Below, one piece after another: positions 13,290 through 24,723 of a DNA stretch of 64,000 nt. Source of the stretch: Litomosoides sigmodontis. Taxonomy: Eukaryota; Nematoda; Chromadorea; Rhabditida; Onchocercidae. The notes under the pieces were generated by a model. The model had not been told where the DNA came from. It ran no database searches and worked only from the letters and a program-made list of their open reading frames with translations. A program made the position numbers and the translations under genes. Location: NCBI GenBank assembly GCA_963070105.1, contig OY718805.1:7732001-7796000 (forward strand), in the 5' to 3' direction. Each line of letters opens with the position of its first letter. Position 1 is the stretch's first letter.

Positions 13290-14889
13290 TATATGTGTTT
13301 AAGGTATTTCCTTGTTCCTTTTTCCTAGTGTTTCTGAAAGGGATATGGGTAAGCTACATTAGGTAGGAGAAATTACAAATTGTATGTTTAGTGAATTATC
13401 ACCAATTTTTGTTTTATTGGATGTTCGAATTTTCATATTTTTACACATTATTGTTTTCATCAGTTTTTACACATTGTAATAGCGGTTTACAGGGATATGA
13501 TACATTTCTGATGTTGTGTACAATTCAATTTGTTAAACTTTTTTTCGTGAATCAATATTACCTTTTTTTCGTAAGTTTTGATATGTGGAATAATTTTCCA
13601 CAGTGCCTTGCGAGTTGATTCAAAGTGACTTCTAATATCAGATGTATTAGGTAAGACTCGCAGAGGTGAAAAAGTCTGAAGAGATGTTTTAGATTTATTG
13701 TTACTAATTTCACTCATTCGATAAAAAGTTATTTTAAAGGAGCTTGAATAGACATTTGTTGCTGTCTTGTTTATTAGATAAGAGAAATTGTAATCAACCC
13801 TTAAACTATCCAGAAATTTGCTGTGAAACATTTGTTTTATGAGATAATTATCTGGAAGTAATTTTCGCATTGGAAAACTAAAGGGTTATATTAAGAAAGG
13901 AATATTATTGCTGCACTTTTAGTGCACATATTTAGAAATGCTCATACGGATGCTTTTTGGTTAAGACTGCTGATGTTTACATTTGTTACTACTCTTTGTC
14001 AAAGCGTTTCTGTTTCTCAGTTTCGTTATATAGCCATTAGCAGAAAACTTTAACTTTAACACTGCAAATGAATAATGTGCTATGCAATAATACATCTGTT
14101 GCTTGGAAAACACTGCAGAAAATACGTAATACTGTACAAGAACAAACACTTCAATAAATTGATTCCATTTCGCATCTTTTCAATATCGTGGTCGCAATTG
14201 ATAATTTGTAAGGTCTGATGATTTCAGCAATTTTTCTTCTTTGGTATGATTGTCCAGTATCCTCTTTATCATGACTTAATAATGTTAAATCCTTTCGAAA
14301 CTTAAAAAGACATAAAATTGCGATTTGTTTAGCTTATACGTCTTCATGTCGTAAGCAGTATTCTATTAACCAATTTAATCATGTCTGGCAATACCGTTCA
14401 TCACTGCCTCACTGCAGAATCACTATTCATATTCGTCAACATCTCCGAACCGGTTTTCCATCCACAGTTTAGCTTTTTCTTTTTACAAATAAATTTCCAT
14501 TTATTTATTTATCTTAATTTTCTTAAAGTAGGGCAAATTCTTTCTCTTCTCTACCGTATCCTACGTAGTCTACTTTACATTTCTTACCTGCTAATGTTGG
14601 AATGCAAAATATATGGACAAGTTGGTGCAATACATCCATAGCACAATTAAAAAATTTCGGAGGCGTGAAGTTTAGCTTTAAACTCCCTTATCTTTTTTCA
14701 TTTGCTTCTAGATATAAGGTGCTTCCTCTTATCAGTGATCATCATTTGTACTTCTTTACATCAGCAGCTGTCTTCTTCCGAAGCCTTCTTTACTTTTCCA
14801 TTCGGTATACTTTTTCACCATTCAATAATTTTGACCAAAAAAAAAGATCATTTACCCTTTTGGTCTCATCTGAAGTGTCCAAGTAAGAT
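13290..14889. other. intergenic region, no gene seen
   Basis: Very AT-rich. A 127-codon open frame on the minus strand (13487-13870) shows no domain, splice context or coding-like composition and is treated as chance. Three overlapping + strand open frames at 14381-15088 are noise around the first exon of the FN3 gene. Confidence 0.45.
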
Positions 14890-15439
14890 ATGCTACTACT
14901 TCACGACTTCCGATCACTTTTCCACATTCTGTCGCTCTTGCTCATCTCTTATCATGGAACACGAAGATCACAAGCAGCTACTATTGATCGTACATTGGTT
15001 CCATCACGTGTACAAAATTTTCGAGCTCGATACGATCACCCGACGGATGCAATTTACACGCAGTGGTCATATCCAGAAGAGATACTAAACAGAGGTTGGG
15101 TTAATTCAATTCGCACACACTCGTTTTTAAACTTATCGCTAATCATAAATTGTTACATTATATTACATGAAAGTCCTAAAAAAATTTTTATTTAGAAGTT
15201 ACTCTTTATCGACTTTTGTAAGATATGAAATTGATATTTTTCCATAAATTTCAAGTGGTCAATATTAAAATTGCTCAATTATATTTTACTTTGCTCCGCT
15301 AACTGTAATTAAATATTGATGGATATTACTATATTGTCATAGCATATCTATTAAAAATAGCCAAACACAGTGCCCTCGATCTTCCTGGTTCATTGCAAGA
15401 CTTTGGGTGTTACATATATACCTAAAGTCTTGAAGTGTT

Positions 15440-15505
<66 letters not shown>

Positions 15506-18500
15506 TATGTCTGTCGTATCCAGCTTCTGTAGTTCTGGGCAGCACAATATCCTTCAGAGTTAGATTTGGTATAAATCAATTTCATGTTAATTTATGCCAA
15601 ATCTAACCCTGAACGATATTTTCAGTAAAACCAGAATTTGTTGTTCGTTATCGAATTACCAGTCGCCCTGTTGGCTTGTCCGAATTTGATTGGAAGTATT
15701 CACATGTCGGGACTAAAGTAGAAGCGAGGTTGGATTTGGATGAGATACGAAATGGTGATGAGCTTCAAGCGCAGGTAAAGCTTGTTGATTTGCAATATCG
15801 GAAAGAGTATGGATTACATGCAATATAAACTGTGAAAGAATGATTAGATAGGCTATTTAATTCTATATATAGGTGATGTAAATAGCACTTTATTATTACC
15901 AAAAGAGATGAGAGAACATAAAGTAAGCAAAGGAGTAAACTGCAGCATAGCGATAAATGGAATTAGTAGTTATGCTTCTCGTTATTACTGATAAAAAAAG
16001 TGTTATTTATATCAGAAATGTTAAGCATATATCTTTAGGTAGGCAGATATCGTGAAGATTGCAGGTTCGTGCCGAAAGTCGTGACGGAACAGTCGTGGAA
16101 GATTGGTCACAGTCATTACTGATTTCGATAACTAAGCATGTTGTCATTGATGGTGTTCCAGCGACTGATGATGATCTGTTGCCGCCTGTTGATTTTCAAG
16201 CTCATATATTAAATACATCTGTGGTACGTCTCGAATGGACTTCACCTTTCAGGGCTTTGTCAAGTGGTCAGTGTTTAATATTGTTCGATATAGGTTTGCG
16301 GATTAAGTGCTTTGATAATAAGCAACTGGAAGTGTAGAATGTATGTGTTGATTTGATGAGTAAATTTAGTATACGTGTGTATTCATAATCGATTTGTATG
16401 TTAGTCAGAACTCGTTTATAAAATTAAAGATTTTTCTCTTTAGTTCCCAAGAATTATTATTACATCGTTAATGTGAAGCAGTTGACATCCGCGGACAGAA
16501 CTCCACTGCTTCGACAGCAGGTTTTTTCTACTTCTAACTTTGGCAGTAAATCCGATTGTTATTGCTTTAGATAATAAAGTGCTTTATCTTTATTCTTTTT
16601 AAAATATTTCTTTTTTGGTGTTTTAAAAGCGGTTATGATTAGGTACTCGTAACTAATTAATCCTTGATATAAAGTCCTAATGAAAAGCAATGAAATATAT
16701 ATACGTTTAAATCATTGTAAGGTGCTTTGTGCCGTATTTTTTTAAATTCACTGAAATATGAAAAATTATTTTCCATTTCTGACTTCAACGAATCAGTAAA
16801 TTATTCTAAGAAAATTGGAAAGAAAATCATGTCATATTAGACATTTATTTGTTTTGAACAGTGGAATGAAAAGGAAACTTCTATGTCCTAAAAATCTAAA
16901 TTGATATTTTTCCGGTTTGGAGTGATTTTCAATATATTTTATTATATGACATTTTTTATTTTTATTAGAACTCCAGAAATAGTTTTAATTATTTTGGAAG
17001 CAAAAAAACTGAAGCGTTTTATGAGAGAAAGCTTTTTGCGTAATAGGCGCTTTTGCAGGTTAAAATTCAGGCGAATAGTTTTACGTTGGGTAACTTGAAA
17101 CCCGGTCAGCGATATGAATTGACAATACGGACTGCTTCAAGTCCGGAACGTATTTCCAGTGTGGCAGCGATTGTGGAAATCACAATGCCAAAAGGCAATT
17201 AATTGCTTTACCACTTTACCATTTGTTGGTTGCTTCAGGAGCTTTTGTTTAACTTCAAATATTCATTTAGAAGATGAGTATTTCGAGGTGGGCAATTTGA
17301 TTATTAGTTCACACTTCAAGGAATCAAATCAAGGTGCTGTTAATTTAACCTGGGAAGTGCCAGAGAAGATGCGGAATCTAATCCAAGGTAAGCTTATTTC
17401 TTTTTGGATTGAATGGGTTTTTCACAGAACATTTCTTTCATTTTAATAATTTGTGTCCACAGCCTATGTTCTCGAATACTCCGAAGCTGGTACGGAGGAC
17501 TGGCATCAGTTGCAGTTCAGTGGTTCACATCCGTCTGCGACCTTAACTACCTTAAAAAGGTTCTTAGTTTATTCGTGCGGTATAACGTTGTAGCTTGTGA
17601 TAATATCAAGTTTTTTCCAGAAATAGAAATATTAAATAGAAATTTCCCAGAAATAATTCATTCCCAGAAATACATGCTTGACATCTTTGAAAGTTTCTTG
17701 TTCGTGCCTTGTGCTTAATTAAGTTTCTAGTAATGCTGATCTATTAACCCTTACTATTACATACTATTTATATGGCACTAGGTTTCCTTTCTTGTTCGAA
17801 GCTTCTGGAACATTCGCATAATGTGCGTTCAAGTGATGAAAGATTCGAATGATAACTTGTCATTCTTTTTCAACCACTGAAATAAGTCTATGATGGTTAT
17901 AGTGACACAGAGTATCTGTTGAAAATTCGAACACATCTTACTAATAATCTGATAACTGAAAGTGGACAGTTCAGATTTCGGACACCAGCGGGTAAGTGTA
18001 CTTCTTTCCTTCTAGCTCGCTTTATATTTTTTGTCGGAAAGATAAATTTAAAAAGTTTCCAAGCTCCTTTAAACTGAAACAGTTTGGAGAGAACTTTTAT
18101 ATGAACGATTTGTCATTAATGATTTATCCACATAAGCACTTTGCAGTTGTGAAGAATCCAATCAGAAAAGTGGATGTGATTTATGCGCATGAAATTGATG
18201 GTGTACTATTGCAGTGGACATTAGAAAAGTAGGTGATTCAGTTTATAAATAATCCATTGCATGAATTCCCACTATTTCCCAGTAATATTATATTGGCTTA
18301 TTCGTTGCTCGCGCCACGCATTGCATATTTTTTTCTTTGCTACGTATTGTTCTTACTATCGTATGATGTAAGCACATTCCTTTAAAATGTTGGGAAGAAC
18401 CTTTTCATGTATGTGCTTTTTTTTTTTATTTGCTTTTCTTGTTCCAGTTTTTTATCCACAAATCTTATTGATGGCTATAACGTTTACGTGTCCGATAATC

Positions 18501-20276
18501 CAGATGCTCCGCATGCTGAGTGGTCATATTATTCGGTAAGTGGGTCTGACTTACCAAATAATGCCTTTACAAGCGGGGCTAATTCACTCATACTTCATGA
18601 CTTACGACCTGGTCATACATATTATGTACGAATAAATGTTCGTAAGAAAGATGGTGAAGTGTTGCGAGCACCAAGCATTTATCGATTCAAAACATTGGGT
18701 AAGCTTAAATATATCGCACACAAAATAATAATTCAAAAAAATTTTATGTATTATTTATAAAAAAAGAAAAATTCAGAGTGCTTAAGAAGCATTGTTTGTA
18801 TAAGCAGAAAAAAATTATGAAAGTTCCGTAGAAAATGTTGTACTAATAATAACCATTAATATACTACCTATGAACATGTCATGCCTGTGATTTTCTTTTC
18901 CCGTACTTAACATGCCGTTTATGACTGTGTCGCTTAATATTCCATTCCTGTATTTTTGTTTTTATCGTAAAAGCAATAAATCATTAGTCTACAGAACGTG
19001 CAGAATTTCTCGAACTTAGCGAGCGAAACACATTGTCATATAAGCTACTATCACCTGATCGTGTTCAAATTACATGGGCCTATCCTAGTTCTATTTTACC
19101 TCTCGTCACAGGTTGTGTATTTTGCAACTCTGCTGTGAATAATAAGTACAGGATTAACAAACAAAAGTTGGTGAAATATGTAGTTATTATGTTAAAAAGT
19201 GAAGAAATGAAATTAAAAATGACGTAAAATAGAATTTAAAAATATAACGTGGTAAAATAACTGTCTAAAACTGTTTGAAAATATAACATGATAAAAAATA
19301 AAAAGCAAAAATTTTGTAAATCAATTTTTTGTAATTCTAATGAATAAATGTTATTGTTATCTAGTATCATGTATTTCTTTGTTTGTTATTTTGTTTTTAT
19401 ACTAGTGAGAAATTGATGAATAACAAATTTTTCGATTTCTTTATGTTATTAAACTGGTTTCTTTCAGGTTCTTTAATTATGTATGCAGAAAGTAATTCCT
19501 TACCAACGAAGCAATGGAGACGTATTACTTTAGTCAATCCGCTACAGGTGTGAGACATATTTCAAGTTTGAAATTGTATGACAGTTATTTTATCATTAGT
19601 GGTCCTGGTAAGACAACAAGAATATGAAATTGTTTAACTGAAATTATGGAACACTGCAGAATTCCGTTGTGCTTGAACATTTGAAGCCGAACTCACACTA
19701 CTTTGTTCGCATTTTGCCGCAGATTAACAATACCTTTTATGATAACAGTATTATCGATACGTTCGAAGTTAGAACTGGACCAGAAAGCATGTATTTGAGT
19801 TCATTTCAGTTTTCTATATGATTTTCATTATGAAAATAGTTTTTTTTATTATTTGATCTTATCAAAATTGCCTTTCTAATATAAGCAAAATCAAAGATCT
19901 TAATTTCCACCCAAAATATGTCTAACACAATCATTTTAGATCATATGGAACTCTTTCGTCGTGATGATACCAATTCACGGATGTTGCTGGAACATGGAAA
20001 GCAAGAAAGAAATATTATGACAAGAGGGAGAAATGAAAAGTTGATATTAAATTCATGCAATCCAGATTTTAATAAGGTTGAAATTCTAATGCAGAATTTA
20101 GCATCTCTCGAAATCATACATATGAAAAAATTAGTGCGCTAAATTGGCAATAATCAGTTGCTAATTTTTTGCAGAACGAATGTTCCTGGAATGAACGATG
20201 TGTGCCAATAACTGAAGGTCATTTCCGTGGTTTATGTATTCCTGCAACATTGCGTAATGCTATCATCAATAATTAA
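14890..20276 (+). CDS. secreted protein with five fibronectin type III modules
   Basis: Predicted exons 14890-15094, 15626-15774, 16065-16266, 16444-16520, 17059-17194, 17271-17387, 17463-17559, 17903-17991, 18147-18228, 18448-18698, 18995-19111, 19468-19547, 19660-19798, 19940-20076 and 20175-20276; all join in frame to 659 residues. A signal peptide (LFHILSLLLISYHG) precedes five FN3 repeats recognised by the W(S/T)xP strand-B motif, YxVRY/YVLEY strand C and LxPGxxYxxxI strand F. A Cys-containing tail (CNPDFNK then ECSWNERCVP) follows, with no membrane helix, so secretion to matrix or body fluid is inferred. The intron at 17195-17270 begins GC rather than GT. The donor after 19798 is the weakest junction. 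FN3 arrays usually mediate adhesion; I do not recognise the orthologue. Confidence 0.82.
15445..15508. repeat. (TA)n microsatellite in intron 1 of the FN3 gene
   Basis: About 32 TA dinucleotides with one C interruption. Confidence 0.95.
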
Positions 20277-21874
20277 AAGGTTTTTATTTCCTTCCTTTAA
20301 TCCAGGTGATATCACTGATCTGTTATATCATTTGTTTAATGTAGTTTGATATTTCGAAAATGGATTTTGTTGAGAAAATGGATTTTCTGTTTCATAACTC
20401 ATGACCGGTTTCTTTTTTTTAATTGAATATCCTGCCTTCAAATGTAGAGAATGTAGAGCGTACTTTCATTTCCTTGATTTTGACCAGTGGGATAGACATG
20501 TGAAGATGTTCTAGAATGGGAGAGCGGAAATGGAAAATGCGCATTAATTGCGCTGAAATTTCATACCATGTCGTACACTTACTTTTTTATGGTTGTATAA
20601 CTAATCAATGAGCTAAAAATTGATATGAAAACTAATAAACGTGAATTTACTCAGATTAGCTCTCAATATATGTTAATAAAATAAGGATTCTTTTTTCACG
20701 TTAGATAAGTAACTTGTGGTGCTTAAATGTCTAATCACTATGTACAGAATAGAATCAACTAATTAGATGGAGGATTAACCACTAACTTTCCATTCACAAA
20801 GTGATGCTGGTGTCTTTATGCTAATTCTTGATTTTCAACTTTTTGTCTACTTTCTCATAATTGTTGTATTAAGATTACTTTTTTCACCGGCTAGCTTTAT
20901 TTCAAACGAAGAAAGCATGTCTGGGAGAGTTACTAATAAATGAGCAAGCGATACTCGGCGATTAAATTAAATACATATTCATTATTTGAATTGTGTGTGA
21001 TTTATTTATAAAACTTTTTGTAGTATTAGATTGGTGTAATCGCAATAGTTCTGAAACATTATATTTCTTGGAACTTTCCAGGTGCAATTGTTTCCTAAAA
21101 ATGAAAATTGCGGAATAATTTGTACCACATATTCATCATTCGAATAAAATATACCTAAGTTTTGTGGTACTATGCGAACTGAACGGATGTAAGCATACCG
21201 AGCTTCGTTAGTGGAAAGGAAGGTATTCCAGCATAAACTATTTGAGAATGGAGTTCATGCTAGGTGAGATGACTGTAACTTAAGTATTTTTTAAGGTAAA
21301 TTTAGGTCTAAAGGCACTAGTTTCAGTAGGAATATCCTCTATAAAAACCTCGGTTTGAGATCAAGCGACAGGATTTCGAAACTTCTTTTGGTAATAAAAT
21401 ATGCAAGACTTGACACTTTCTATTCCTAGTGAACTTGCATACTCCTGAAATTACGGGTGTCACATTTTTCTGTTTAAGATTAAAAAAAGAGAAAATATTT
21501 TGTTCGGAGATCAATAAATTGTGAATGCAGATCGAGGTCGATTCTAGCCTATATCCCATTAAATGCATAGTCATTAAACTTTTGAAGTAATTAAGTCAGT
21601 ATCTTCAAGAGAGGAAAAAAGAATATCATATATAGAATCTAACTAATTGCTGCGACAATGATGCAATTAAAGAAATTGAACCAAAACAAACATCACATTG
21701 CTTCATATAAAATATCCGCCTTTAATATTGATATTTCAAAATCGTTTAAAATCTCTGAAAAGGTTGCTTAAATAAACAAATCGTTAAATGCGATCTAATT
21801 TCGATTGTTTTGCTGGCTAATTCACACGTGTCTTCGAATAATCGTACCAGTTCATAGCTTATAGATAATTAATT

Positions 21875-22015
<141 letters not shown>

Positions 22016-22311
22016 ATGAATGGAGAAAGTAGAGTTTAAAATTACATTTGATTCAATTGCAAGAGTTAAATTTTATTTCACCAAATTCATGTGTTTTTGT
22101 TTCCATCCGTTTAAGACTAACATCAGGAACAAATGTATTTTGAATTTCAAATAATCAATATCATTAGACATAGAAATTATTTGATAAATTTTTTTCTAGG
22201 AAAAGAACAGAAATTTTACTATTAATTTTTCATTCTCTTTTTTCTTGATTTATCGAAAATCGGAATGGAAATGTTAGATTGAAAATTTAAGATAGAATAC
22301 GCATATCCTTT

Positions 22312-22314
<3 letters not shown>

Positions 22315-22376
<62 letters not shown>
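22315..22376. repeat. (AT)n microsatellite, about 31 units
   Basis: A second AT run 300 bp beyond the first. It produces antisense YIYIYI open frames that are not genes. Confidence 0.95.
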
Positions 22377-22379
<3 letters not shown>

Positions 22380-22962
22380 TATATTGATATACCGGTTGGT
22401 AACAATGAAGAATCGTCAATCATCTTCAGCGGCAAATACCACATGTAACAAATCGATCCATTTTATAATACGAATCGATCCAATCCGATCCGATTTGATC
22501 CGATCAGTGGAAATGAACAGTTAAGAGTGTGGTAGTCAGTCAACCAGCCATTATCAATGGTAGATGTCCTCATTATTTAACGATAATTTTTATCTTCGTT
22601 ATCACTTTTTTTCCTTCTCATTCTCTTTTCCATTCTACTCGTTCAATTCATTCATACGTTCATTCTTTCCTCACTTCATCCTCTCATTGCATTTCTCAAC
22701 TGAAAATTTTATTTCTTTTTCTAATGCAAAATCAATGAGTGCATTTTTGTTTTTAGCACAATTGGAAATGAAGGTAAAAAGTGTTTTGTGTTATGAAATA
22801 TGAATTTTTTCATTTGATAACACTAATTAGTGATTAATGTAAATTTTAGTAAATTAATTTAGCTTGAAAATATGCTTTTTCCTCCTTGTTTTAATCAACA
22901 AAACAAAAAGCGCACAATGTTTCATCATTTAATTTGTTATTTCTGTAATTGAAGGTAATGAA

Positions 22963-24723
22963 ATGTTGCTGTTGCTGTTGTTGTTGATATTCCTTCGTAG
23001 TGCACAAGCTGAATTTACCACACATTTTCGCTCATTTATTCATAACAATTACGGTATTGCTATTACGCAAGCACTGGAGCGTACTGATTTGGGAAATAAT
23101 TCAAGTTTTGGTGGCAAAGGAAGTACGGAGGATGAGTTGGACAATCAAGCTGTCATACTAATTCATGATAGCGGCGATAAAATTGAGCGATTTCAGGTGC
23201 TCAGACGTTTTCGCTTCTCCTCTTCATTTAACTTATTATAAGCGCAACATTTCACGTGAATTGATTGTGTAGCTATCAGCGTGCTATTGCTGAAGTAATT
23301 TTTGCATGGAAGAAATGATTTCGTTCAAATATTGTTAGCTTAGATGATGAGATAATGGTGAAGTTTGCAGCGAATGGTCAAGCATTTACTTTCTAAAGGT
23401 TACAAACAATCGGAAATTTATGGCACAACATGGGGTGATGGTGGATTAACAGCACTTGCGCTAATTGATTTGAAATGTTCCTATGTGAAACAGATCAGGC
23501 ATGGAATATTTTTTACGCTTATATTGTAATGTTAATTGCTATAGTTGAAAATATTTTACTAAATTTTAGCAACATTTATTTAAGATAGATTTATTGTGGA
23601 ATTTTATTGCTGGCATTTTACCTATGGCTAATGTAACTGGCAAATCTTGGTCCATAAGAAAAGGTTTCTTTTTTTTTTGCTTTGAGAAGTATGATAATCG
23701 CTGTTCGTCAATACACCGGTACACGAGTTGATGTGATTGCGTACGGGATGGGTTCACCGTTAGCACGTAAAGCAATCCTTGGCGGTGATTGCGTTGACAC
23801 GCGTGAAATTCTCGGTTCGTCTTCAAAATGATTTTTTCATAGGTGTGTAACATACGTACAGGAATGTGTGGTATTAACGGTTCGTAAAGTTTTACGTGAT
23901 ATCAAAGGTACGAATAGAGTGTATCATTTAACAATGTATCATTTCGTGTCATTTTTCCGTATATTCCATGAAAAAAAAAACGTTCATTTTCGATTTTGAA
24001 AAAAAAAATGATAACACATGAAATACGTTTGTATTTAGCATAATATTTAGCACAATTTTTTTATTCTTTTTACTGATCAAATCATTTCCCAATTAAATTT
24101 CCTTTTACCTTTTACTAATTAAATTAAAGTATTATTTTTTTTGAGTAGTATCTTTTCCAGGTCCACCACTTACCGAATTAATCGACACATATTTGAGTGT
24201 TGCTGGTGCAAACTACGGTATGATATCATGTTTTATACCGATCCCGGTAGGTGCATGCAATCGTAGAACCGGTTTGCATTGTCGATCGACATTTTTACAA
24301 GATATCAATGGACAAACTCGATATGAAGGCACTTTCGTCTTCAGCATTTTCTCGGATTCCGATGAAAAGGTAAAAATCTCCTAGTAACAAATGACCGAAC
24401 TGATAATTTGATCAATGATATCGCATTGTTTCCGTTCAAAAGTGACTATAGCACTGCTACAGCTTTGCTGTTCCGGTTTTGCATAATTCGTCAGTACTGT
24501 TTGCTCATTCGTAGGTAGTTGCTTTAACTATCACCTATATTCACAAAATATGTTTAGCTAAAAACTATCATTGTAGATTGGTTATCGAGGTTGCGGCACG
24601 CTATTAAGTCCGATCAGAGGTGAAACCGGATTTGTGAAAAAGGAATTTTTAAGTCATGATCTTACCATTCATAAGACTTACGAGATGCAACGAAATTTCA
24701 TTCAAAAGCAACGACCATTCTGA
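22963..24723 (+). CDS. class 2 lipase-fold protein (lips family), nucleophile Ser replaced
   Basis: Exons 22963-23196, 23371-23498, 23687-23814, 24161-24369 and 24577-24723 give 281 residues in one frame. A signal peptide (MLLLLLLLIFLRSAQA) is followed by family landmarks: FIHNNYG, VILIHDSGD, EIYGTTWGDGG, KCSYVKQIRSMIIAVRQYTG, RKAILGGDCVDT, PPLTELIDTYLSVAGANYG and the C-terminal SHD near the catalytic His. In this nematode lipase family the nucleophile elbow reads (G/A)YSMGSP; here it is AYGMGSP, with GGG at 23745-23747. If the sequence is right the protein should lack esterase activity and may be a secreted pseudoenzyme. The intron 23499-23686 starts GC, but the joined protein matches the family's QIRS segment. 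The frame is otherwise intact, arguing against a decayed pseudogene. Confidence 0.85.

Noticed and set aside
13487..13870. 127-codon minus-strand ORF after the lectin gene
   Set aside because: AT-rich composition, no domain, no splice context; consistent with chance.
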